NCBI GenBank assembly: GCA_015057375.1
Contig: SVEM01000015.1
Coordinates: 1-44,253 of the forward strand
Direction: 5' to 3'
Length of the DNA stretch: 44,253 nucleotides
From: Lachnospiraceae bacterium
GTDB taxonomy: Bacteria > Bacillota > Clostridia > Lachnospirales > Lachnospiraceae
Shown piece after piece: positions 32,301 through 41,330 of the stretch (position 1 is the first letter of the stretch; every line of letters starts with the position of its first letter). A program made the translations under genes and the position numbers. The notes beneath the pieces were generated by a model. That model did not search any database. It saw nothing but the letters and a program-made list of their open reading frames with translations, and was not told the DNA's origin.

Positions 32301-33467
32301 TTATAATTCATATGGTCCCTTGCCTGCAAGCACAGAACAAAATGACGCCTCACGACCGGTCCTTTTCTTATAGTTGTCGCCTATGGCCTTCTTAACCGCC
32401 TCTTCCTTATCTGTCTCCACTATACTTACACAGCTTCCGCCAAATCCTCCTCCGGTCATTCTTATTCCGATAACGCCTTCACACTTAAGTCCCTCTTCAA
32501 CAATAACATCAAGTTCCTCACAAGATACCTCATAATCATCTCTAAGGGAAATATGCGAATCAACCATAAACTTTCCGAATGTATCTATATCATTTTCCTT
32601 AAGTGCATTATACGCTTTTATTGTTCTCTGATTCTCATATACTGCATGCTTTGCTCTTTTTCTCTGGATATCATCTTTAATAAGCATTTGATTATTATCG
32701 AATTCTTCCTCTGTAAGATCTCCAAGAGATTCTATGTCAAGCTCTGTCTGAAGCGCCGCAAGAGCTGCCTCACTCTCGCTTCTTCTCTCGTTATATTTTG
32801 AACTTCCCAGACTATGTTTAACATTAGAATTAATAATTATTATCTTCTTATCTTTAAGTTCAAGCGGAGCATACTCATATTCAAGTGTTACAGTATCAAG
32901 AAATACAGCATGGCCGTCTTTGCCCATAGCTGATGTAAACTGATCCATTATTCCGCAGTTCATCTTGTTATAGTTGTTTTCCGAATACTGTCCAAGAATT
33001 GCCATGTCGGTAAGAGACATCTCAAATCCTTCCATTACGCTAAGCATATATACGGTGAGCACTTCTATGGAAGCAGATGACGAAAGTCCAGCGCCGGCCG
33101 GAATATCTCCGTAATATACAATGTCATATCCGTTTTTTACATCAATCCCCTTCTCTTTAAGTGACCAAAAAATACCATACGGATAATTGCTCCACGCACC
33201 ACTTTTATTATATATCTTATAATCACCGCATTCTCTCTCTACAACAAGACAATTAGGTATATTTTCAGAATACAAATGAATAAGATTGTCATTGCGTTTT
33301 CTTATCGCTGCATATGTACCAAGTGTGAGTGCACACGGAAAAACATGACCACCGTTATAATCTGTGTGCTCTCCAATCAGATTAACCCTTCCCGGTGCAA
33401 AAAATACTCTTACACCCTCACTGTCTCCATACACCTTTTCAAAAATATTTTTCATATATGCTTTCAT
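32301..33467 (-). CDS. galK: Galactokinase
   Basis: 388 aa from the ATG at 33467, which lies 9 nt after GGAG; the earlier ATG at 33482 has no site and is itself part of that site. The three GHMP motifs are present: APGRVNLIGEHTDYNGGHV near residue 27, GDIPAGAGLSSSASIEVL near 115 and RMTGGGFGGSCVSIV near 335. It phosphorylates alpha-D-galactose at C1 for the Leloir pathway in the cytoplasm. No galT or galE is beside it. Confidence 0.95.
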   Translation of the reverse strand: MKAYMKNIFEKVYGDSEGVRVFFAPGRVNLIGEHTDYNGGHVFPCALTLGTYAAIRKRNDNLIHLYSENIPNCLVVERECGDYKIYNKSGAWSNYPYGIFWSLKEKGIDVKNGYDIVYYGDIPAGAGLSSSASIEVLTVYMLSVMEGFEMSLTDMAILGQYSENNYNKMNCGIMDQFTSAMGKDGHAVFLDTVTLEYEYAPLELKDKKIIIINSNVKHSLGSSKYNERRSESEAALAALQTELDIESLGDLTEEEFDNNQMLIKDDIQRKRAKHAVYENQRTIKAYNALKENDIDTFGKFMVDSHISLRDDYEVSCEELDVIVEEGLKCEGVIGIRMTGGGFGGSCVSIVETDKEEAVKKAIGDNYKKRTGREASFCSVLAGKGPYEL

Positions 33468-33545
33468 ATTCCGCTTCTCCATTCTGCGTATATCAGGCGG
33501 CCTCTTCCTTCATGCCTGACTTTATTTTCACAAGTTATATTATAA

Positions 33546-33576
33546 CAAAAAGGCCGTAATAATTACAGCCTTTTTA
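33546..33576 (-). terminator. Terminator of the 48-aa gene
   Basis: AAAAAGGC and GTAA pair with TTAC and GCCTTTTT; the minus-strand tail is T-rich. Confidence 0.75.
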
Positions 33577-33596
33577 GCATCTGTTCGGAAAAACTA

Positions 33597-33743
33597 TTAC
33601 CCATTGTTACCTGTTTCTGCAACAACTTTATTATTAATTGATACTTTATAAGTTTTAACAGGATTATGAAATGCATAGTAATACTGCAATATAATCGCTA
33701 ACATAAGTGCAATATATGGTAATGATTTTTTTAACTTCGTCAT
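33597..33743 (-). CDS. 48-aa single-pass membrane protein
   Basis: The ATG follows a consensus AGGAGG by 5 nt. The product is MTKLKKSLPYIALMLAIILQ, then YYYAFHNPVKTYKVSINNKV and a short polar tail. A basic start and one hydrophobic segment (8-24) point to a membrane-anchored peptide with a ~24-residue exposed tail. A terminator follows, so it seems to be an independent unit in the otherwise empty gap 33468-33879. No family recognised. Confidence 0.6.
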   Translation of the reverse strand: MTKLKKSLPYIALMLAIILQYYYAFHNPVKTYKVSINNKVVAETGNNG

Positions 33744-33879
33744 AGTGTCCTCCTGAAACCCAAAATTTATACCTCTATGACCCCATTCGTCTGATTTTAA
33801 AAAATCTTACACATATTTTTTGTCATTTTATTGTTGCAAATAAAAATATTTTAATAAAAAATTGTAAACTTTCGTATCT

Positions 33880-34314
33880 TTACAAATAAACCAACAGCTC
33901 TGTCATAAAATCCTGCTCTATTTTTATCAGTTTTTTTGCAAGCTCCTGTACATCGTGCTTTGCATTTGGATATTTATTTATATACTCACTAAGCGATTTT
34001 ATTCCCATTGTGCAACCATCTATTAACATATCCGCTGCCTTATGTGTACTTTGCTCCATCATAAGTTTGAGGTCTGTTCCAAGTTCCGCAAACATCATTG
34101 CAACCTTTGACGGATCCTTTTCATTTTCATTCATCTCGTTAAGAACATCATGACACACATCGCCGATTTTTATATGTTTATCAAGATATCTTTGTATAAG
34201 ATCCTTAAGCTTCTCATTTTTAACATATCCCATTACCTGCTCCATGCTGCTCGTTGCGGATTTGCATCCCGAATTACATTCCTTGAGCAAATAAATTGTA
34301 TCATTATTTTCCAT
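33880..34314 (-). CDS. Small all-helical protein, unknown (helical-bundle)
   Basis: 144 aa without signal peptide or membrane helix. The sequence is nearly all amphipathic helix: LLKECNSGCKSATSSMEQVM, a KLKDLIQRYLDKHIKIGDVCHD helix, a MMEQSTHKAADMLIDGC helix and a C-terminal one. The spacing of His and Glu residues recalls DUF2383 or ferritin-like bundles, but no complete metal motif (E-x2-H pairs) is evident. It is the last gene before a small gap and lies 63 nt after the SipL-like gene, so it could be co-transcribed with it. Confidence 0.6.
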   Translation of the reverse strand: MENNDTIYLLKECNSGCKSATSSMEQVMGYVKNEKLKDLIQRYLDKHIKIGDVCHDVLNEMNENEKDPSKVAMMFAELGTDLKLMMEQSTHKAADMLIDGCTMGIKSLSEYINKYPNAKHDVQELAKKLIKIEQDFMTELLVYL

Positions 34315-34377
34315 AATATCATTCTCCTCTTTTTTATATTATTATCCCGGAAAATGATTCCTTTTATTCATGGTTTC

Positions 34378-35925
34378 CTATATTTCTTTTATTATAAGTA
34401 GCTTCTGTCCTGTATGTACTTCATCAGTTATTTCGTTTATTTCCTTTATTTTGTCCATGGTTGTTCTGAAGCGCTTCGCTATACTCCATAAATTGTCTTT
34501 TCCTGAAACAATATAACCTGTTATGCCCGGCATATTCTGAAGGCTGTTGGTATCACGCTTATTTATATTGTAATCTGTAATAACTGACTGTATATGGCGG
34601 TTAAATACAATAACATCGTTATTTACACTTGCTTTTATTTCAACCTCATTATTACCGACAACCATAACAGAAAGCTGCCTGAGCATAGTGTTTATTTCAT
34701 ATATACTGTTTTTATCTATTCCAGAAACATTTATAAGCTGCGTATACGGAATAACTCCTGTGTAGGAATCTACGACACAACTCTCATTTTCACAATAATA
34801 CAGTAATGAAACCTCTATCACTCCGTTAATTTCAATTCCCGAATCCACAATTTTCTCTTCATCTATCTTTACGTTTCCCGAAGCATTGCATATCTGTAGA
34901 ATATGCGAGGAATCCGCAGGCAACGTAATGCGGTCATTTACACGAATGCTGCTATTGTTACGCATAATAATTTCTTCAAACATTAGCTTTTTATGTACAG
35001 GTTCAATGTCGTCTTTGACAGAATACATGTCTTCTAGCAGCTCTATATTGTTTTCTTCATATATTTTAATATCAAGTCCTATAACTGCTTCAACATCAAG
35101 TACACGATCTTCCTTGTCCTCATCCTGCTTTACCATGATATCTCCCATAACAGTTGGAGTTACGTAAGATATCATACTCTCATCACAGCCGCCTGCATCC
35201 GTCTCCTTTTCAAACGGAATTCTTGCCTCATAGTCACTTATTCCATCGTCTGTCACGCCCCTGTATAACACAAATATATGCAAGGTTCCGCTTACATTTA
35301 GCTTATCCTGTACAAGTCTCATGTCGATATCTTCCAATGTACATTCCTGATATATAAGCTCCTCTATACTGTCTTTTCCGGACGAAAGATTTACTTCATC
35401 TTTTATTCGGATAATATCTTTATTATTGAATACTAGTTCTGATACTCTTTGATTCCTATGCAGCATTTCCATGTTATAGGTATCACTTATATCAACCGCC
35501 ACATCTTCATATATTTCTTCGTAAGCAGACATGATAAGTGTCAATATTGCTTTAATGCTTATCTTTCGTGAGTTAATCATATCTGCTCCAAGTCCTTCGA
35601 GCTCCCATTTTACATGAATATTATCCCCGTCTTTTACATCTGTCATATTTACCTGCTCAACAAATATGGTTTCTCCCTCCATATGATGTATGCAGTTATC
35701 TGCGTCACTTGCTTCATACAATATATGAAATAACAGGGTCCCTTTAAGTTCAGCCCGGTTGTTCATTGTCTTTATATCCTGTATTTTTACCTCACCGTTA
35801 ATACAGATTATTTTCTTTATATCCGGTTTTACATCCGGAACATTTATATCATTATCAATGGTCATCTGCATATTGTTTTTACATTTAAGTCTATTCATAT
35901 GTATATTTCTTTTTATAATTTCCAT
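34378..35925 (-). CDS. SipL-like SPOCS/DUF3794 protein with C-terminal LysM
   Basis: 515 aa. Three repeats of the SPOCS (DUF3794) domain are seen at roughly 35-120, 180-270 and 325-415, each with a VPDVKPD / IDMRLVQDKLNVSGTL type strand pattern; a LysM domain ends the protein (about 463-513: VSGKDNLWSIAKRF). This order is that of SipL, the SpoIVA-interacting protein in clostridial spore coat assembly. It is therefore a marker for sporulation ability or ancestry. It has an RBS of GGGGGA and lies 18 nt after the PrcB-like lipoprotein gene. Confidence 0.88.
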   Translation of the reverse strand: MEIIKRNIHMNRLKCKNNMQMTIDNDINVPDVKPDIKKIICINGEVKIQDIKTMNNRAELKGTLLFHILYEASDADNCIHHMEGETIFVEQVNMTDVKDGDNIHVKWELEGLGADMINSRKISIKAILTLIMSAYEEIYEDVAVDISDTYNMEMLHRNQRVSELVFNNKDIIRIKDEVNLSSGKDSIEELIYQECTLEDIDMRLVQDKLNVSGTLHIFVLYRGVTDDGISDYEARIPFEKETDAGGCDESMISYVTPTVMGDIMVKQDEDKEDRVLDVEAVIGLDIKIYEENNIELLEDMYSVKDDIEPVHKKLMFEEIIMRNNSSIRVNDRITLPADSSHILQICNASGNVKIDEEKIVDSGIEINGVIEVSLLYYCENESCVVDSYTGVIPYTQLINVSGIDKNSIYEINTMLRQLSVMVVGNNEVEIKASVNNDVIVFNRHIQSVITDYNINKRDTNSLQNMPGITGYIVSGKDNLWSIAKRFRTTMDKIKEINEITDEVHTGQKLLIIKEI

Positions 35926-35943
35926 AAATGATTATTTCCCCCT

Positions 35944-36360
35944 TTATTTAAATACTATTTCACAATCAATATATTCTGTCTTTACCGCAATATAGGGATA
36001 AGTCTCCGCATCCTGCATATCAGCTTTGTCCCCCGGCCCTTTAAGCGTTGTACCGAAAACAAGCGTATTTTCCGTTGTATATAATTCATCAACAACTATA
36101 CTGTACCCTCCGGTTGGCTGACTTCCATATCCAATAACGAGATAAAGGTCGTTATTATCCACATAGCTTAGTTTAAATGGTTCTGCTTTTTTCTCATTAA
36201 TCGCTTTTAATAGTGTTTCCGGCAGTTCCTCTTCACTTATGACAGTATACCCAGTATCTGAAACTTTTTTCTCCGACATGTCCGTCACGCTACACGCACT
36301 GAACACCGTCATAAGAAACAATGGAAATATAACACTTATTATTTTTCTGAAAAACAGCAT
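35944..36360 (-). CDS. Lipoprotein with PrcB C-terminal-like domain
   Basis: 138 aa. A signal peptide with lipobox VFSAC (Cys near residue 23) precedes a short linker and a PrcB_C-like domain (about 45-138: YLVIGYGSQPTGGYSIVVDELY, then ETYPYIAVKTEYIDCEIVF). In Treponema PrcB forms a complex with a protease, but in Firmicutes these small lipoproteins are of unknown use. Its AGGAGG site lies inside a stable hairpin (36366-36405). Confidence 0.8.
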   Translation of the reverse strand: MLFFRKIISVIFPLFLMTVFSACSVTDMSEKKVSDTGYTVISEEELPETLLKAINEKKAEPFKLSYVDNNDLYLVIGYGSQPTGGYSIVVDELYTTENTLVFGTTLKGPGDKADMQDAETYPYIAVKTEYIDCEIVFK

Positions 36361-36365
36361 AGAAA

Positions 36366-36405
36366 AGACACCTCCTCACATTTAATTGTATGTGTCAAGG
36401 TGTCT
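36366..36405 (-). promoter_or_regulatory. Hairpin overlapping the RBS of the PrcB-like gene
   Basis: AGACACCT (36366-36373) pairs with AGGTGTCT (36398-36405), with an inner CACAT/ATGTG pairing. On the minus strand it ends in TCTTTTC, like a terminator for the acyltransferase gene, and the AGGAGG of the lipoprotein gene is partly inside the stem. Confidence 0.55.
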
Positions 36406-36414
36406 GATTATGAA

Positions 36415-37124
36415 TTAATATTCTGCTACAAACTCATTAATTTTTTCCTGTATTCTGTTTTTTACAATCTCTGCAATCTCAGTCGGTCTTAATCCCTCAT
36501 ACGAAGCATAATCAATTGGTTTCAGAAAATGGACATATGTGGTTACAGGTTTTATAGAATTAATCCCAAACGGCTTCCACGAATCAATAATACATACCGG
36601 AACTATAGGGCACTTTGCCTTTATCGCACATCTGAAACACCCGGATGCAAATTCCTGTAATACGTTATGATTATCTCCATACTTTCCTTCGGGAAATATA
36701 AGATAACGACGACCCTCTATTACCTCTTTAGCCAATTCATTGAGAACTTTTATCTGCTGTTTCGGTCATTTTTCTTTATTCTCTTGCCGTTAATGGCATT
36801 TACAAAGCTATTTGCAAGAATTATCTTAGACCGCTCATAGTCAATAAGAACCGACAGTGGTTTCCTATGTCCGGATATTATCCCCATGGCATCATATCTG
36901 CCCTGGTGGTTAGAGTACATGATATAACCTTTATCCGGAAGATTCTCTGTTCCATATACCTTGGTAGATATTCTCCCCCGCTTCATAATATATGTTGCTA
37001 CCCTCGAAGCCTCTCTGTAACGATCTTCCTCCGTATAGCCTTCCTTCTGTACTCTGTAAAGCCTGATAAATGTCAATATGATTATATGTATACTTATAAA
37101 TATTATCCACGCAAAACGTAACAC
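36415..37124 (-). pseudogene. Frameshifted lysophospholipid acyltransferase (PlsC family)
   Basis: Two adjacent frames together encode one PlsC-type 1-acyl-glycerol-3-phosphate acyltransferase. The upstream frame (37124-36750, GTG start after GGGGGA) has a membrane helix and the NHQGRYD motif (H-x4-D); it stops at TAA after NDRNSR. The downstream frame (up to about 36760, ending at 36415) continues with QQIKVLNELAKEV, LIFPEGKYG (motif III) and VPVCIIDSW. Rejoining them needs one extra base near 36760, in a run of three T on the plus strand. Either a true single-base deletion or a read error; the rest of the gene looks well preserved. Confidence 0.8.
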
Positions 37125-37156
37125 TCTACGTCCCCCAAACAAATTCTAACTTTAAT

Positions 37157-37882
37157 TTATCTGCTGTGCCTCAATATATCTTTTATGGCAAGCAACCCAT
37201 CTACTATAAATCTCGGATGGTCAAAAGCTATTCCCTTGTTTTCTTCTACCTTATAAACAGTCTGCTTAAATATTCCGTATAAGTTTTCAAACAAGGCAAC
37301 TTTTGCCTCAAGACGTATGTCTTTTTCCTTATTATACAATTTAATTATATAGGTGCTTTTTAACAGCTCTTTATTATCAAAATATTCAATCGCACTTGCA
37401 GTTTTGCTAAATTCTATATCAAACCATAAAGCCTCTGCCGCGTCATCTCCGGCCTTAATCTCATGTACTGACTCATCAACGACTGCCGCATATGCTGTTG
37501 TTATAATGCGGTCTCTCGGGTCTCTCCACACTTCGCCCCATGTGCGAAGCTGCTTAATCGGAATATCCTTTAGACCGGTTTCTTCCCAAAGTTCTCTTCT
37601 CGCAGCAGCATCAAGATCTTCACCTATTTCACAAAATCCGCCCGGAAGTGCCCATTCGCCTATACACGGATGATTTTTTCTCTTAATCATAAGAATTGAC
37701 AAATCATCTTCGACAGACTGAAGCTCTTTATAATATCTGAAAACCATAACATCTGCGGTAACACTCGGATTTCTATACTCTGACGGATCATATTTTAATA
37801 AAAAATCATCTAGGTTAAGTCCGTCCTCATTAAGACTGTTATCCCCGTAAAATTTCGAATAATCAGCTAAAAATGATGCCAT
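37157..37882 (-). CDS. NUDIX hydrolase
   Basis: 241 aa. The Nudix box is complete: GFCEIGEDLDAAA, then RRELWEETGL, matching GX5EX7REUXEEXGU (about residues 82-104). About 45 residues precede the domain and ~90 follow with a helix-rich end, so it is longer than a plain Nudix domain and resembles the NrtR-like or ADP-ribose pyrophosphatase-like group, but no winged-helix DNA-binding part is clear. It cleaves a nucleoside diphosphate linked to X; the substrate is unknown. The start follows GGAGG, and the gene lies 20 nt after the S1 protein gene. Confidence 0.9.
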   Translation of the reverse strand: MASFLADYSKFYGDNSLNEDGLNLDDFLLKYDPSEYRNPSVTADVMVFRYYKELQSVEDDLSILMIKRKNHPCIGEWALPGGFCEIGEDLDAAARRELWEETGLKDIPIKQLRTWGEVWRDPRDRIITTAYAAVVDESVHEIKAGDDAAEALWFDIEFSKTASAIEYFDNKELLKSTYIIKLYNKEKDIRLEAKVALFENLYGIFKQTVYKVEENKGIAFDHPRFIVDGLLAIKDILRHSR

Positions 37883-37902
37883 TTCAGAAGACCTCCGACC
37901 TA

Positions 37903-38823
37903 TTAATCTAATATAATCCCTGATAAAAGTGATGCCATTGATGTTGATGCAGCCTCGTCTGATGTATATTCTGTTTCGGCTTCATCTTCCGGTTCAGTTT
38001 TCTCCATAACGTCAACAAGTGCCTTCATGCTGAGACTGATTTTACCTTCTTTGACATCAGTAACCTTAACATCTACTTCATCACCAACCTTAACTTCTTC
38101 ACTTGGTGTTTTAAGATGTCTGTGTGATATCTGTGATATATGCACAAGTCCTGACAAACCTTCTCCTATGTTTACAAAACATCCATAAGGCATAATCGTT
38201 TCTATAACACCCTTTGTCACCATACCAACACTTACTCCGGCAATCTTTCTGTCATGCTCCTTACGAGCCTTTTCTTCCTCCGGCTCTCTTGCGGAAAGAA
38301 CAAGATTGCGTTTATCGGAATCTGCATCAGCAATAATTACATCTATAATTTTTCCTACATATGAATCTTTTTCTTCATCAGTAATTCTCTTGATTGAAAG
38401 TCTGGATACCGGAATAAATCCTCTGACTCCGTTAAGATATGCTATAACTCCACCTCTTACAGACTGGGAAACTTTAACCTGATATACGGTTTTTTCCTCC
38501 TTGCCCTCTTTGAGCATTTCCCATGCTTTTATCTCAGTAGCCTTTTTAAGTGATAAAATAATATTTCCGCTACCATCATCTTCTCTGTCAACTATAGCAC
38601 TTATTTCCTCACCAATCTTAAGGTCATCCATCATACTAAATGCAGGATCATCACTTAACTGATCCGGCAAAATAATACCCTGCATATATGAACCGATATC
38701 AACATATACAACGTAATTTTCAATTCCGGCGATAATTCCTTTAACCATATCACCTTCTTGATACTTTACCATACTTGCATTAATCTCTGCTTCCATGTCT
38801 TTCATTGTAAGTTCTTCGCTCAT
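37903..38823 (-). CDS. S1 RNA-binding-domain protein (three S1 repeats)
   Basis: 306 aa from the ATG at 38823; an in-frame GTG one codon upstream is 4 nt from the GGAGGG site. Three S1 domains lie at about 25-95, 110-180 and 197-270, the last the most canonical (YGCFVNIGEGLSGLVHISQIS). The tail is acidic. It is a shortened relative of ribosomal protein S1 found across Clostridia, expected to bind mRNA at the ribosome. The ribosome binding site is formed by the last codons of the alarmone synthetase gene, so the two are coupled. Confidence 0.9.
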   Translation of the reverse strand: MSEELTMKDMEAEINASMVKYQEGDMVKGIIAGIENYVVYVDIGSYMQGIILPDQLSDDPAFSMMDDLKIGEEISAIVDREDDGSGNIILSLKKATEIKAWEMLKEGKEEKTVYQVKVSQSVRGGVIAYLNGVRGFIPVSRLSIKRITDEEKDSYVGKIIDVIIADADSDKRNLVLSAREPEEEKARKEHDRKIAGVSVGMVTKGVIETIMPYGCFVNIGEGLSGLVHISQISHRHLKTPSEEVKVGDEVDVKVTDVKEGKISLSMKALVDVMEKTEPEDEAETEYTSDEAASTSMASLLSGIILD

Positions 38824-38827
38824 CACA

Positions 38828-39604
38828 TTACCCTCCGATTATCCATCTTTTTTTCTTCTTTTCAGGTTTCATGACCTCATTTTCAGAAATCTCTTCTTCT
38901 GCAATTTTTGATATGGGCTCTGCATCAAATATCTTTGCCCCCTCATTTTCAATTGCATCATAATCGCTGCCCTTTTCTGCATATTCCTTTACTTTATCAT
39001 TTATTGACAGCATTTTTTTATCAAGATAGGCCACGATATCTGCACACTCTTTAAGTTCTGCTCTGATACCCGCAGGCGCATTACCTTCAAATTTATAATA
39101 TATTTTATGTTCAAGACTCGCCCAAAAATCCATCGCAATAGTACGAATCTGAATCTCTATTTTTGTTTTTACTACCTCATTGGATAAAAACACCGGAACC
39201 GTCACTATCATATGATAGCTCATATATCCGTTTGCTTTAGGACTCTTTATGTAATCCTTTATTTTCAGAACCTCAATATCGTTCTGTCCTGTTATTGCTT
39301 TGGCAATTCTGTATATATCTGACGTAAATGAGCATATTATTCTGACACCCGCAACATCATTTACATACTTCATTACATTATATAGGGTTAATTCTCTTTC
39401 TTTTCTTCTAAGCTTCCTTGCAATACTGTCCGTTGACTTAATACGGCATTCAATATGCTCAATAGGATTGTACTGCTGCGATATCTTAAATTCATTACTG
39501 AGAATCTCAAGTTTTGTTCTTATTTCTTTAATAGCTGAATCATATAATAGTATCAGCTTTTTCCATTCATCATTATCATGATGGTACATTGGCAAATCAC
39601 TCAT
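38828..39604 (-). CDS. Small alarmone synthetase, RelQ-like GTP pyrophosphokinase
   Basis: 258 aa with the RelA/SpoT synthetase domain only, no HD hydrolase, TGS or ACT part. RIKSTDSIARKL near residue 54 is the ATP-binding segment, VNDVAGVRIIC near 81 and IKDYIKSPKANGY near 115 shape the GTP site, and EIQIRTIAMDFWASLEHK near 150 is the catalytic block. The position after NGY is Met128 where RelQ proteins usually have Arg or Gln. It makes (p)ppGpp under stress independent of the ribosome. It heads a unit with the S1 protein, Nudix hydrolase and acyltransferase. Confidence 0.92.
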   Translation of the reverse strand: MSDLPMYHHDNDEWKKLILLYDSAIKEIRTKLEILSNEFKISQQYNPIEHIECRIKSTDSIARKLRRKERELTLYNVMKYVNDVAGVRIICSFTSDIYRIAKAITGQNDIEVLKIKDYIKSPKANGYMSYHMIVTVPVFLSNEVVKTKIEIQIRTIAMDFWASLEHKIYYKFEGNAPAGIRAELKECADIVAYLDKKMLSINDKVKEYAEKGSDYDAIENEGAKIFDAEPISKIAEEEISENEVMKPEKKKKRWIIGG

Positions 39605-39677
39605 AATATCACCTCAAAAAATGTGTAGGATACCAAGTATACCATTAAATTATGTACAAACTTTGAATTATTACAAC

Positions 39678-40541
39678 CTACTTCCCTAACTTGTCAGAAA
39701 GTTCTGCAAACTGCTCAAGTGTAAGTACTTCTCCTCTTACCTGTGCACTAAGATTCATCTCCGAAAGTGCCGAAACAACTGATTCCTTCTGTATATTAAG
39801 ACCGCTGTAATTACTTATTGAATTTATCAACGTCTTTCTTCGTTGTTGAAAAGATGCCTTTATAATATCAAACATTAATTTTTTATTGTTGACTTTAACC
39901 GGTGGCTCAGCATACTTTTTCAAAGTAATAACCGCGCTTCCGACTCCCGGTCTAGGCATAAAACAATTAGGAGGTACATTTGCGGCAAGATACGGCTCTG
40001 AATAATATTGTACCGCAAGGGATAACGCACCATAATCCTTACCTCCGGGACCTGCCTGCATTCTTTCTGCAACTTCCTTCTGTACCATAACAGTAAGCGA
40101 GTCAACCGGAGCATCATTTTCAAGTATACCCATAATAATAGGAGTTGTAATATAATACGGAAGATTAGCCACAACCTTAAATGGCTTTCCGTTATTATAT
40201 GTTTCTGATAATTCCCTGATATCCTGTTTTAATATATCCCCGTTAATTACTTTCACATTGTCATACGCAGACAATGTGTCTTTAAGTACAGGTATAAGAT
40301 TATTATCAATCTCAACTGCAAGAACTTGTCCTGCGTTTTCACATAAAAATTGTGTCATGGTACCTATTCCCGGACCTATCTCAAGAACACAATCATCATT
40401 ATTTATATCCGCAGTTCTGATAATCTTGTCCATAACATGATTATCTATAAGAAAATTCTGTCCGAATTTTTTTTGAAAATGAATATCATACTTTTTCAGA
40501 ATCTCAATCGTGTTCTTAGGATTTACCAAATAGCCATCCAA
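39678..40541 (-). CDS. rsmA: 16S rRNA (adenine-1518/1519-N6)-dimethyltransferase
   Basis: 287 aa. KKFGQNFLIDNHVMDKII near the start, the SAM motif CVLEIGPGIGTMTQFL near residue 50 and the catalytic ANLPYYITTPIIMGIL near 125 are diagnostic of KsgA/RsmA. It dimethylates two adjacent adenines of the 3' end of 16S rRNA. It begins 3 nt after the tatD stop and its GAGG site lies in the tatD end, so metG-tatD-rsmA are one operon, a very common arrangement in Firmicutes. Confidence 0.97.
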   Translation of the reverse strand: MDGYLVNPKNTIEILKKYDIHFQKKFGQNFLIDNHVMDKIIRTADINNDDCVLEIGPGIGTMTQFLCENAGQVLAVEIDNNLIPVLKDTLSAYDNVKVINGDILKQDIRELSETYNNGKPFKVVANLPYYITTPIIMGILENDAPVDSLTVMVQKEVAERMQAGPGGKDYGALSLAVQYYSEPYLAANVPPNCFMPRPGVGSAVITLKKYAEPPVKVNNKKLMFDIIKASFQQRRKTLINSISNYSGLNIQKESVVSALSEMNLSAQVRGEVLTLEQFAELSDKLGK

Positions 40542-40544
40542 ATC

Positions 40545-41330
40545 TTATACCTCTATTCCATACATTTTTAACGCATTATTTCTTGTTACATCTATAACTT
40601 CTTTACTTGTAATTCCTTTAATCTCCGCAAGCATGTCCGCCACATATGCAAGAAGTCCCGAATCATTTCTCTTTCCTCTGTGCGGAACCGGTGCAAGATA
40701 CGGACAATCTGTCTCAAGAACAATTTTCTCAAGCGGAATCTCCTTTGCAACCTGCTTTAACTTCTTTCCGTTTGAAAAAGTAAGCACTCCGCCTATACCA
40801 ATATAATAACCCATTGAAACATACTCAGAAGCAAGCTCCGCAGAATATGAATAACAATGAATTACTCCCGGGTTACCCTTTGGCAGTGCCGGTGTATACT
40901 GCTTTAATATTTCAAGCGTATCACTCGCAGCTTCCCTACTGTGGATAATTACCGGCATCTTACATTCGCATGCAAGCTCAAGCTGCTTAACAAACCATTC
41001 CTTCTGAACATCATGCGGTGGTTCCGGATAATAATAGTCAAGTCCAATCTCACCAATTGCAACTATCTTATCATGCTTTGCGACCGTTCTCATATATTCC
41101 AGATCATCTGCAGTTAAAAGAGCAACCTCTTCCGGATGAATACCCACACTTCCATACACAAACGGAAACTTTTCAATAAGCTGTAATGTATCTGCCATAC
41201 CCTTTTTAGTCGCAGATACATTTACAATAAATGATACTCCTTTGTCTTTCATTCCACAAAGGAGTTCATCTCTGTCTTCATCAAATCTTGCATCATCATA
41301 ATGCGCATGACTGTCAAATATTCCTAGCAT
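40545..41330 (-). CDS. tatD: TatD-family metal-dependent hydrolase (DNase)
   Basis: 261 aa TIM-barrel amidohydrolase-superfamily protein. Metal ligands appear in FDSHAHYDD at the N-terminus, GEIGLDYYY near residue 97, IIHSREA near 132, IHCYSYSAELA near 157 and ETDCPYLAPVPHRGK near 208. It is a 3'-5' exonuclease/DNase type enzyme. It overlaps the end of metG by 7 nt. Confidence 0.96.
   Translation of the reverse strand: MLGIFDSHAHYDDARFDEDRDELLCGMKDKGVSFIVNVSATKKGMADTLQLIEKFPFVYGSVGIHPEEVALLTADDLEYMRTVAKHDKIVAIGEIGLDYYYPEPPHDVQKEWFVKQLELACECKMPVIIHSREAASDTLEILKQYTPALPKGNPGVIHCYSYSAELASEYVSMGYYIGIGGVLTFSNGKKLKQVAKEIPLEKIVLETDCPYLAPVPHRGKRNDSGLLAYVADMLAEIKGITSKEVIDVTRNNALKMYGIEV

Noticed and set aside
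36750-36775. Programmed -1 frameshift in the acyltransferase gene
   Set aside because: The junction has no X-XXY-YYZ slippery sequence and no clear downstream stem, so a deletion or read error is preferred.
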